Source: JBBRLG01 sp038231495
GTDB taxonomy: Bacteria; Planctomycetota; Planctomycetia; Gemmatales; Gemmataceae
Reading direction: 5' to 3'
DNA length: 5,509 bases
Assembly: GCA_038231495.1 (NCBI GenBank)
Contig: JBBRLG010000498.1
Location: 1 to 5,509, forward strand
In this document: one piece after another, positions 1-5,397 of the stretch
Numbering within the stretch: the first letter of the stretch is position 1
How the letters are laid out: the number at the start of each line of letters is the position of its first letter
Translations under genes and position numbers: made by a program
The notes under the pieces: generated by a model
The model's input: only the letters and a program-made list of their open reading frames with translations
What the model was told of the DNA's origin: nothing
Database searches by the model: none

Positions 1-355
1 ACTGGCGTAACGCGCCCGGCGGCACCACGGTGTCGTTGTTCAGGAAGAAAAGAAAACGGCCGCGCGCCCGCGCGGCCGCCTGATTGTTGGCGCGGGCGAA
101 GCCGACGTTGGTACTGTTGCGGATCAGGACGACGCGGTGGAAACAGCGCGCCACCATCGCGGCGGCGCCGTCGGTCGAGGCGTTGTCAACGACGATGATT
201 TCGAGACGCAGTTTTTGCAGCGCCGGTCTGAGCGATTGGAGACACGCGCGGAGCATGGCCCGGCAGTTCCAGTTGACGATGCACACTGATACGACCGGAC
301 GGCGACGAGTCCGGCGGCGGACGGGCCGCTGTTGCTCCGGCCGGGGGGGGAACAT
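1..355 (-). CDS. Family 2 glycosyltransferase, N-terminal part (3' end outside the window)
   Basis: Transfers a sugar from a nucleotide-sugar donor, probably to a cell-surface glycan; donor and acceptor cannot be told. Reading leftward from ATG at 355-353, 118 residues are visible before the window ends. After a basic leader (residues 1-20) comes a GT-A fold start: VVSVCIVNWN (21-30), then IIVVDNASTDG (53-63) with the nucleotide-binding D57. Next are NVGFARANNQAA (83-94) and LFFLNNDTVVPPG (102-114), where the D108 region is the DXD-like metal site. This pattern is typical of rhamnosyltransferase-like (WbbL-type) GT2 enzymes. A GAGG sequence lies 6 nt upstream of the start. The gene follows the methyltransferase by 32 bp on the same strand, so the two are probably co-transcribed. 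Codons 2-5 contain a run of eight C. Family assignment is firm from the motifs; the exact start is less certain, though no other in-frame ATG lies before residue 34. Confidence 0.9.
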   Translation of the reverse strand, partial: MFPPRPEQQRPVRRRTRRRPVVSVCIVNWNCRAMLRACLQSLRPALQKLRLEIIVVDNASTDGAAAMVARCFHRVVLIRNSTNVGFARANNQAAARARGRFLFFLNNDTVVPPGALRQ

Positions 356-387
356 GGTGGCCTCGGGTTCTGCAAAGCCGCAAGCGG

Positions 388-1125
388 CTAAACGGGGACG
401 GGTTCGCGTTTTCTCTGCGTCCGCGGCGTCTCGGCGCTTACCTTTTTCGCCGGCCGGTTGAGGCACTCGCTGTGCCAGCGGTCGCGCTCCAGGTACGGCG
501 CGAACGGACGGTGGCCGCAAAACCAACTCCCCACGCGGTAGCACAAACGCCGCTTCCACGGCAACGGCATGCGGGCGTAATGATTCATGCGCGTCTGGTA
601 ATGCGCATACTCCGCGTCGGTGATCGCGGGCCGGCCTTCACGGAACGCCAGCGACCAGACGCCGCCGGGCCGCGTCGCCGGGCCGTGCGTGCCGATGATC
701 TTGCTCGGATAGTCTTCCAGGAGCATCTTGAACGCTTCCGGTGTGAAGCGCCAATAGTCGTTCGGGTGCGGGTGGATGTGGAAATAAAACGGGCTGCTGA
801 CCAGCAGCACGCCGTCGGGCCGTAGTACGCGCTGGATTTCCGCGAAGCCGCGCCAGAAGTGGGCCACGTGCTCGAACGTCTCCAGCGCCAGTACGGTGCC
901 GAACGAGGCGTCGGGGTACGGCAACTCCTCGACGTTCGCGATCTCATCGACGCCGGGGCCGGAGCGCACGTCGATGCCGGTGTAGCGTCGGCCCGGAAAC
1001 AGGGAGCGCAGGTCCGCGATGGGGGCTTGGCCGTCGCACTGGTAGGAGCCGACTTCGAGGACGGGTCCGGGCAGGGCAAAGGTTTCGGTGACGGCGCGCG
1101 CCAGGCCGCGGATGAACGGGTTCAT
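388..1125 (-). CDS. Class I SAM-dependent methyltransferase (Methyltransf_11-like)
   Basis: A 245-residue Rossmann-fold methyltransferase using S-adenosylmethionine; the methyl acceptor is unknown. Motif I is VLEVGSYQC (22-30), a variant without the usual GxG, followed by GIDVR (50-54), whose D52 should bind the ribose. Motif II/III is the NVEELPYPDASFGTVLALETFEHV stretch (about 64-87), and post-motif III is LRPDGVLLVSSPF (101-113). NDYWRFTPEAF (122-132) is often seen in methyltransferases of surface-polysaccharide clusters. The last 25 or so residues form a basic, probably disordered tail. I chose ATG at 1125 because GAGGAA sits 5 nt before it and the fold begins there. The open frame continues upstream to 1362, but that extension runs through the intergenic palindrome and has no protein-like character. 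It is the first gene of a minus-strand pair with the glycosyltransferase, 32 bp upstream of it, which supports a role in glycan modification (inference). Confidence 0.88.
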   Translation of the reverse strand: MNPFIRGLARAVTETFALPGPVLEVGSYQCDGQAPIADLRSLFPGRRYTGIDVRSGPGVDEIANVEELPYPDASFGTVLALETFEHVAHFWRGFAEIQRVLRPDGVLLVSSPFYFHIHPHPNDYWRFTPEAFKMLLEDYPSKIIGTHGPATRPGGVWSLAFREGRPAITDAEYAHYQTRMNHYARMPLPWKRRLCYRVGSWFCGHRPFAPYLERDRWHSECLNRPAKKVSAETPRTQRKREPVPV

Positions 1126-1173
1126 GCGTTCCTCGGTGGAAAGGCCACGGGTGACGGGGACCCAGGGGAAAGC

Positions 1174-1203
1174 TAAGTAGCACCGGCGGCGGGGTGGTGT
1201 CAA
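1174..1203 (-). promoter_or_regulatory. Candidate sigma70-type promoter for the methyltransferase-glycosyltransferase unit
   Basis: On the minus strand a perfect TTGACA (1203-1198) is followed after 18 nt by TACTTA (1179-1174), a poor match to TATAAT. Transcription would start near 1167 and give a leader of about 40 nt before the ATG at 1125. The -35 match and position are good; the -10 is weak, so this is tentative. Confidence 0.4.
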
Positions 1204-1303
1204 TACAGGGTGGTTGGGTGTGGCAAATCTTTCGGGGAGCGAAACGCTTCTTGCCCTCTTCCCCGAGGTGCGAGGAGAGCCATTCAGCGACCAAGGCAGC
1301 TTT

Positions 1304-1337
1304 TTCGCGTGCGCCAGCGTCCGCTGGCGCACGCGAA
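1304..1337. repeat. Perfect palindrome with 16-bp arms and a 2-nt centre
   Basis: TTCGCGTGCGCCAGCG (1304-1319) and its exact reverse complement (1322-1337) are separated only by TC. A transcript from either strand would form a very stable hairpin. No run of T follows on the plus strand, and on the minus strand the hairpin is followed by A residues, so it is not a standard intrinsic terminator. It resembles REP-type intergenic palindromes. Confidence 0.8.
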
Positions 1338-1356
1338 GGACACCCCGTTTTTGCTT

Positions 1357-1527
1357 TGGCAAGGGTCGCCTTTTTCGTGGCGAGGGTCGAGATTGGCGAG
1401 GGTCGATCTGGCTTCGTTCGCGATGCGTAAGAGCATACTGAAAAAGGGTTTACGGCTGTCTTGCGGAAAGCGTTTGCGCAAAAGCGGTTCGACCCTCGCC
1501 ATATGTTGATTGGCTTGGCTAGGGTCG
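1357..1527. repeat. Dispersed short motif TGGCnAGGGTCG, five copies
   Basis: Copies lie at 1357-1368 (TGGCAAGGGTCG), 1378-1390 and 1394-1406 (both TGGCGAGGGTCGA, 16 bp apart), and 1516-1527 (TGGCTAGGGTCG). The fifth is an inverted copy, TCGACCCTCGCCA, at 1489-1501. The clustering within about 170 bp of non-coding DNA, with one variable base, is unlikely to be chance. It may be a binding-site array or part of a dispersed repeat. Confidence 0.6.
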
Positions 1528-1667
1528 GACCGGCCCGGTCGTCATCCAAAGGGCTCGCGGTTGGACAACGATTGGCTCGCACGGCGGGGCGGACGACTCC
1601 CCCGGCGACCACCCCACGGGCCAGAAAGTTTTGCCACACCCTGGTAACTTGGCGGTTGCGGTTCGCG

Positions 1668-1696
1668 TTGTGTACAAACGGACCACGGGCTAGAAT
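1668..1696 (+). promoter_or_regulatory. Candidate sigma70-type promoter for the aminotransferase
   Basis: TTGTGT (1668-1673) and TAGAAT (1691-1696) are separated by 17 nt. The -10 matches TATAAT at five of six positions; the -35 is weak. Transcription would start near 1703, leaving a leader of about 64 nt before the GTG start. Confidence 0.45.
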
Positions 1697-1751
1697 GCCG
1701 CGACGCACGTTCCGCACCCGTCGCTTTCCGTCGCCGAATCTCTTCGACCGT

Positions 1752-1757
1752 GGAGGA
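1752..1757 (+). promoter_or_regulatory. Shine-Dalgarno sequence that fixes the aminotransferase start
   Basis: GGAGGA is followed by a 9-nt spacer and then GTG at 1767. The in-frame ATG codons at 1461 and 1695 have no such site, and the ATG at 1695 overlaps the candidate -10 box, so the GTG is preferred. Confidence 0.75.
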
Positions 1758-1766
1758 CGCTCTACC

Positions 1767-3056
1767 GTGGCGCTTCCCGTGCTGCTCGCGAAACTGCTCA
1801 TCCGCCTCGGCGTCGCCCGGCACCTACCCGGCGTGCGCCGGCGGCTCAACGGCGGGGCCGATTTCCTGCCCTATTACAGCAACCGCCTGCTCGCCTCGCC
1901 GCTGGACGCCCTGCCCGCCGCGGCGGGGTTCCTCCAGCGGCACGGCCCGGATGTGCTCGACCTGGCGCTGGGTACGCCGCGCTTCGACCTGGCCCCCTCC
2001 ACCAGCACCAAACTGCCCGCCGATCGCCGCGGTTGGCCGCCGGTCGCGGGGCTGCCGGAGTTGCGCGCTGCCGTCGCCGCCAAGCTGCTCGCCGACAATT
2101 GCCTCGCCGTCAATCCCGACGATGAAATCCTCATCACCGCCGGCGCCCTCGGCGCGGTCTCGACCGCCCTCGACGCCTTCGTCAACCCCGGCGACGGCGT
2201 CGTGCTGCTCGACCCGACCTCGCCGCTCTACCCGTTGCTGGCGCGCACGCGCGGGGCGCGCCTCCGTTGGCTGACGACGTGGACCGAGGACGGTCGGACG
2301 CGCTTTCGCCTGGACCACCTGGCGCGGGCGTTGAGTGGCGCCCGGCTGCTCATCCTGTCCTCGCCGGGCAACCCGACAGGCGGGGTCGTCGCGCCGGAGG
2401 ATTTGGAGCAAATCGTCTGGTGGGCCGACCGTCACGACGTGCTGGTACTCAGCGACGAGGTTTTCGAGCGCTACCACCACGACACCGAACCCGTCAGCAT
2501 CGGCACGCTGCCGCGCGCCCGCAACCGTACCCTGACCGCCGGCAGCGTGAGCAAGGGTCACGGCCTGGCGTCGGCGCGCGTCGGCTGGCTGGCCGGCAAC
2601 CGCCACCTGTTGTTGCCCTGCCTGGCAACCGCCGCGCTGCGCACGCCCTTCGTGCCGACGCTGTGCCAGCAGGTCGCGCTGACGGCCTTGCAGAGCGACT
2701 GCGGCCCGTTCGAGGAGGTGCGCCGCGCGCTGGCCGCGCGCCGCCGTTACGTTTTCGAGCGGTTGCGGAATCTGGACTTAAACCCCGCCTGGCCGGCGGG
2801 CGCGTTTTTCTTCTGGGTGCCGGTGTGGCAGACGGGTCTTGGCGGTCGCACGTTCGCCGACGAGTTGCTGCGCGACCACAACGTCCTGGTTACGCCCGGC
2901 GACCTGTTCGGGCCGAGCGGGGCGGGCCACGTTCGCCTGAGTTACGCGACGGAGGAGGGCCGGTTGCAGGAAGCGCTGAACCGCCTGACGGCGTTCGTGC
3001 AAGGTCTACGCGGCCAGCGACAATCGGCTTCGGAGTCGATACGACAAGCGGCGTGA
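1767..3056 (+). CDS. PLP-dependent class I/II aminotransferase
   Basis: Cytoplasmic fold-type I pyridoxal-phosphate enzyme of 429 residues, a normal length for the family; it moves an amino group between an amino acid and a 2-oxo acid, specificity unknown. Visible landmarks in order: the substrate-side GTPRFDL segment near residue 70; TAGALGAV (124-131), the phosphate-binding turn; SPGNPTGG (199-206) with the conserved N202; and SDEVFERY (229-236) with D230 for the pyridine nitrogen. Then come GSVSKGHGLASARVGW, with the Schiff-base lysine K263, and RLSYAT with R390, the substrate carboxylate arginine. The residue three after D230, usually Tyr, is Phe (F233). The GTG start is chosen from the GGAGGA site; an open frame continues upstream to 1461 but covers intergenic repeats. 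The gene stands alone on its strand and converges with the histidine phosphatase. Its TGA stop lies inside the arm of the repeat element downstream. Confidence 0.92.
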   Translation: MALPVLLAKLLIRLGVARHLPGVRRRLNGGADFLPYYSNRLLASPLDALPAAAGFLQRHGPDVLDLALGTPRFDLAPSTSTKLPADRRGWPPVAGLPELRAAVAAKLLADNCLAVNPDDEILITAGALGAVSTALDAFVNPGDGVVLLDPTSPLYPLLARTRGARLRWLTTWTEDGRTRFRLDHLARALSGARLLILSSPGNPTGGVVAPEDLEQIVWWADRHDVLVLSDEVFERYHHDTEPVSIGTLPRARNRTLTAGSVSKGHGLASARVGWLAGNRHLLLPCLATAALRTPFVPTLCQQVALTALQSDCGPFEEVRRALAARRRYVFERLRNLDLNPAWPAGAFFFWVPVWQTGLGGRTFADELLRDHNVLVTPGDLFGPSGAGHVRLSYATEEGRLQEALNRLTAFVQGLRGQRQSASESIRQAA

Positions 3057-3164
3057 AAGATCGGGTGTCGGGTGTCGGAAGACGAGGAAAACAAAATAGC
3101 TGTCAGCTATTAGCTGTCAGCCATTTCGACCCCCGACGCCCGACACCCGACACCCGATCTTTCA
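3054..3164. repeat. Palindromic repeat element, copy 1, between convergent genes
   Basis: The outer arms at 3054-3078 and 3140-3164 are perfect 25-bp reverse complements, each beginning TGAAAGATCGGG on its own strand. The leading TGA is the stop codon of the aminotransferase on one strand and of the histidine phosphatase on the other. The arms consist of TCGGGTG heptamers. The core holds a second heptamer tract, AATAGCT-GTCAGCT-ATTAGCT-GTCAGCC (3095-3122), which includes the smaller palindrome AATAGCTG-T-CAGCTATT (3095-3111). The element fills the whole gap between the genes. Copy 2 lies at the right end of the window in reverse orientation. A transcript could fold into a long hairpin and might stop or protect transcripts from both sides, but there is no terminal U run. 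The structure is read directly; the function is inferred. Confidence 0.85.
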
Positions 3165-3884
3165 GCACTTTCGCCGCTGACAATACTGCAAATACAGGCG
3201 TTCGAGCGTCGTCAATTCCATGCCCGCTTTGACGGGGTTGGCCGGCGTGTAATTGAGCAGGCGGATCAGCCCGTGGCCGGCGTCGTCCACGTCGATGAGG
3301 TTGATGCAGCCGGCGTCCTGCTCCAGAATGCCCAGGCCGGAGTACGGCAGACCCAGGACGTGCGCCAGCAGCATGCGGTTAACCACGCCGTGGGCCACGA
3401 TCAACATTTGCACCCATTTCGGGTCGGCGACCAGTTCCTGGTAGCACAGCAAAACGCGGTCGCGCAGCGAGGCGAACGTCTCGCCGTCGAGGAAGCGCGT
3501 CGTCGGTTCCAGGTCGTTCGCCAGCGCACCAAGGAAAAGGCGCTCGATCTCGTCGGGCGTCTTCTGGGCGAGGTCGGCAAGGCGGCCCGGTTCGATCTCG
3601 CGCAGCTCGTGGCGGTTCTCTACAATAAGATTGCGCTGGTGGACGACGAGGTTGGCCGTCTCGACGCTGCGGGCGAGGCAGCTGGCGATGACGCGGTCGA
3701 GCGGCACCTGGGCCAGCTCGCGGGCGGCGTCCTGGGCCTGCATCCGGCCCTCGGCATTGAGCGGCACCGTGTCGAGGCGGTAGGGCTGGCCGACCGCGTC
3801 GAAATAGTCCACCTCGCCGTGCCGCATCAGGTAGATGCGCCGCCGACGGGTGCCGATCCACTTTTGCGTCGCTCGCGTGCCCAT
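3162..3884 (-). CDS. Histidine phosphatase family protein (phosphoglycerate mutase-like)
   Basis: A 240-residue member of the branch 1 histidine phosphatase superfamily, which hydrolyses or transfers phosphate through a phosphohistidine; the substrate is not evident. The signature YLMRHGE (18-24) carries the nucleophile H22 and phosphate pocket R21. SCLARSVETA (68-77) supplies R72, LREIEPG (94-100) holds the likely acid E96, and IVAHGVV (162-168) supplies the second histidine H165. GETF (134-137) matches the family's conserved GE-x region. No signal peptide or membrane segment is seen, so it should be cytoplasmic. The ATG at 3884 was chosen; GGAAGGA lies upstream at a longish distance. An upstream open frame to 4022 would overlap the divergent kinase gene and is unlikely. 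It is divergent from the kinase gene (66 bp apart) and convergent with the aminotransferase. Family is confident, specific function unknown. Confidence 0.9.
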   Translation of the reverse strand: MGTRATQKWIGTRRRRIYLMRHGEVDYFDAVGQPYRLDTVPLNAEGRMQAQDAARELAQVPLDRVIASCLARSVETANLVVHQRNLIVENRHELREIEPGRLADLAQKTPDEIERLFLGALANDLEPTTRFLDGETFASLRDRVLLCYQELVADPKWVQMLIVAHGVVNRMLLAHVLGLPYSGLGILEQDAGCINLIDVDDAGHGLIRLLNYTPANPVKAGMELTTLERLYLQYCQRRKC

Positions 3885-3950
3885 GGCTGACCACGATCCT
3901 TCCGGGTCGCACCGCCCGTTGACCTTCGCCGCCCCGCGGGAAACACCGCC

Positions 3951-4976
3951 ATGCCCACCATAACGGATTTTCTCACACGGCTGGAAACTTTTCTCGGTCA
4001 AAAGACACAATCGTCGGTCCACGTCCTCGCCGCACGGCCGCTAGCCGGCGGTGCCAGCCGCGACACCTGGGGCATCGACGCCCACGTCGCCGCCGGCCCG
4101 GAGGCGGGCAAACACTCCTACGTCCTGCGCCGCGACCACGCCGGCACCATCACCGACGACGCCCTGAGCCGCGAACAAGAATTTCGCCTGCTCGAAGTCG
4201 TCTGCCGGGCCGGCGTCCTCGTTCCGCGGCCGCGCTGGCTGTGTACCGACCCCGCCGTCCTCGGCGCGCCCTTCCTCGTCATGGACCGCCTCGAAGGGGA
4301 GGCCGTGGGCCGCCGCGTGGTGCGCGACGCCACGCTCGCGGCCGCGCGGGCCAAGCTGCCCCGGCAAATGGGCGAACAACTCGCCGCCATTCATGCCGTG
4401 AGCCGCACGCCCGGCCTGGAGTTTCTGCCGCACCCCGACGCCACGCAATCGCCCGCGGCCGCCGCGCTGGAGCAGGCCGCTCAGCAGCTTTGGCGGCTCG
4501 GCGAACCGCACCCGGTGCTGGAACTGGCCCTGCGCTGGCTGCGCAAACACGCCCCGGCCTGTCCGGAATTAGTGCTGGTCCACGGCGACTACCGGCTGGG
4601 CAATTTGATGGTCGGCCCCGAAGGCCTGGTGGGCGTGTTCGACTGGGAGTTCGCGCACCTCGGCGACCCGGCGGAAGACCTGGCCTGGCCGTGCGTCCGC
4701 TCGTGGCGCTTTGGGCACGACCACCTGCGCCTGGCGGGGATCGGGTCACCCGACGAGTTCCTGACGGCATACCGCGACAAGAGCGGCCGCACGGTGGACG
4801 CCTTTCGCCTGCGTTACTGGGAAATCATGGGCAACTTCCGCTGGGCGGTCGGCTGCATCGCCCAGGCGGACCGGCACCTGTCGGGCCAAACCGCGAACAT
4901 CGAATTCGCGAGCCTGGGCCGGCGCACGGCTGAGATGGAATTGGAACTGCTCGATTTGATCGCGCTCAACCCGTGA
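3951..4976 (+). CDS. Phosphotransferase family protein (APH fold, ACAD10/11-like)
   Basis: A 341-residue kinase with the aminoglycoside/choline phosphotransferase fold. In this subfamily the natural substrate is usually not an antibiotic; relatives form the kinase part of eukaryotic ACAD10/ACAD11 and in bacteria often lie next to acyl-CoA dehydrogenase genes. Visible motifs: LAGGASRDTW (31-40), nucleotide loop; SYVLRRD (56-62), where Arg stands at the beta-3 position that is Lys in many kinases; PFLVMDRLEGE (107-117), hinge; and the Brenner motif HGDYRLGN (211-218) with catalytic D213 and metal ligand N218. FDWEFAHLGDPAEDLAW (230-246) supplies metal-binding D231. The start at 3951 has only a weak ribosome binding site (GCGGGA), but the protein is full length from there. 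The DUF6285-type gene follows after 13 bp, so the two form an operon. Resistance to aminoglycosides should not be assumed. Confidence 0.9.
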   Translation: MPTITDFLTRLETFLGQKTQSSVHVLAARPLAGGASRDTWGIDAHVAAGPEAGKHSYVLRRDHAGTITDDALSREQEFRLLEVVCRAGVLVPRPRWLCTDPAVLGAPFLVMDRLEGEAVGRRVVRDATLAAARAKLPRQMGEQLAAIHAVSRTPGLEFLPHPDATQSPAAAALEQAAQQLWRLGEPHPVLELALRWLRKHAPACPELVLVHGDYRLGNLMVGPEGLVGVFDWEFAHLGDPAEDLAWPCVRSWRFGHDHLRLAGIGSPDEFLTAYRDKSGRTVDAFRLRYWEIMGNFRWAVGCIAQADRHLSGQTANIEFASLGRRTAEMELELLDLIALNP

Positions 4977-4982
4977 GGGAGG
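4975..4982 (+). promoter_or_regulatory. Strong Shine-Dalgarno sequence overlapping the upstream stop codon
   Basis: GAGGGAGG begins within the TGA stop of the kinase gene (4974-4976) and lies 7 nt before the ATG at 4990. This arrangement favours translational coupling of the two genes. Confidence 0.75.
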
Positions 4983-4989
4983 CAAGGCC

Positions 4990-5397
4990 ATGACGGACCG
5001 TCCAACCGCGGCGGAACTGGTCGAGGCGGTACGGCACCTGCTCGAAGTGGAGGTAATCCCGGCGCTGTCCGACGTGCGTCTGCGTTTCCAAACGCTGGTG
5101 GCCGCGAACGTGCTGTCGATCGTCGGCCGTGAATTGGGCACGGCGGAAGTGGACGTGCGCCTGCACTGGGACAAGCTGGCGACGCTTTTGGGCCGCACCG
5201 AGCCGCCGCCGGCGCACACGCGCGACTGGCACGCGGCAGTCCGGCAGCTCAACGACGACCTGTGCCAGCGCATCCGGGCCGGCGATTACGACGACCCGGC
5301 GCGCTTCCTCGACCTACTGAACCAACTCCGACCGCTCGTCGTGCGCAAGCTCGAAATCGCAAACCCGCGGTTCCTGGCGGCGTATCAGCCGGGGTAA
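4990..5397 (+). CDS. DUF6285-type small protein, partner of the kinase
   Basis: A 135-residue, mostly helical, soluble protein of unknown function. The sequence opens with TDRPTAAELVEAVRHLLEVE (2-21), then VAANVLSIVGRELG (37-50), LNDDLCQRIRAGDYDD (87-102) and a conserved end, VVRKLEIANPRFLAAY (117-132). From memory of the family, this RP-A-ELLEAV ... AAN-L-IV-REL ... KL-IANP-YL pattern is that of DUF6285 proteins, which commonly sit directly after an ACAD10/11-like phosphotransferase gene and near an acyl-CoA dehydrogenase. Here it follows the kinase by 13 bp with a strong ribosome binding site, so the two are very likely made together and may act together (inference). No catalytic motif, signal peptide or membrane segment is seen. 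The TAA stop abuts the second repeat element. Confidence 0.82.
   Translation: MTDRPTAAELVEAVRHLLEVEVIPALSDVRLRFQTLVAANVLSIVGRELGTAEVDVRLHWDKLATLLGRTEPPPAHTRDWHAAVRQLNDDLCQRIRAGDYDDPARFLDLLNQLRPLVVRKLEIANPRFLAAYQPG

Larger units (their letters stand above)
1216..1641. repeat. 18-bp inverted repeat flanking a 390-bp intergenic core
   Basis: GGGTGTGGCAAATCTTTC at 1216-1233 and GAAAGTTTTGCCACACCC at 1624-1641 are reverse complements at 17 of 18 positions. The identity stops abruptly on both sides. The flanks share TGGT (1211-1214 and 1642-1645), too short to be called a target duplication. The arms bound most of the gene-free region and each lies just upstream of an outward-facing candidate promoter. 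They could be the ends of a small non-coding mobile element, or two copies of a regulatory site placed in front of divergent promoters. No transposase is encoded inside. Confidence 0.6.
1126..1766. other. Gene-free divergent intergenic region rich in repeats
   Basis: Between the oppositely transcribed methyltransferase and aminotransferase genes lie 641 bp with no convincing gene. Several open frames cross it on both strands. Their translations are low-complexity Arg/Ala/Ser strings, they change frame across the palindromes, and none has a recognisable domain or a good ribosome binding site. The region contains two outward-facing candidate promoters, an 18-bp inverted repeat spanning 1216-1641, a perfect palindrome at 1304-1337 and a dispersed AGGGTCG motif, each listed separately. 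A small RNA cannot be excluded. Confidence 0.75.

Noticed and set aside
1126..1362. N-terminal extension of the methyltransferase open frame
   Set aside because: It passes through the intergenic palindrome and candidate promoter, has no domain content, and the ATG at 1125 has a good GAGGAA site.
1461..1766. Upstream starts (ATG at 1461 or 1695) for the aminotransferase
   Set aside because: The added sequence is Arg/Pro-rich and covers repeats; GTG at 1767 has GGAGGA 9 nt upstream and gives a normal-length enzyme.
944..1849. 301-residue minus-strand open frame across the divergent region
   Set aside because: Overlaps two well-supported genes in other frames; low-complexity Arg/Pro/Ala content with no motif.
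1824..2606. 260-residue minus-strand open frame
   Set aside because: Antisense shadow of the aminotransferase, expected in GC-rich DNA.
3054..3164. CRISPR array or classical rho-independent terminator
   Set aside because: The repeats are contiguous heptamers without spacers, and neither strand shows a U run after the hairpin.
2267..3232. 321-residue plus-strand open frame spanning the aminotransferase end and the repeat
   Set aside because: Out-of-frame shadow; its C-terminal part is translated repeat element (e.g. SCQLLAVS, PTPDTR).
3919..3947. Promoter with TTGACC at 3919-3924 for the kinase operon
   Set aside because: No acceptable -10 sequence lies at the right distance before the ATG at 3951.
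3885..4022. N-terminal extension of the histidine phosphatase
   Set aside because: Would overlap the start of the divergent kinase gene and adds no conserved sequence before the RHG motif.
3951..4976. Aminoglycoside resistance gene
   Set aside because: The motifs match the APH fold, but sequence type and the DUF6285 neighbour fit the metabolic ACAD10/11-like subfamily.
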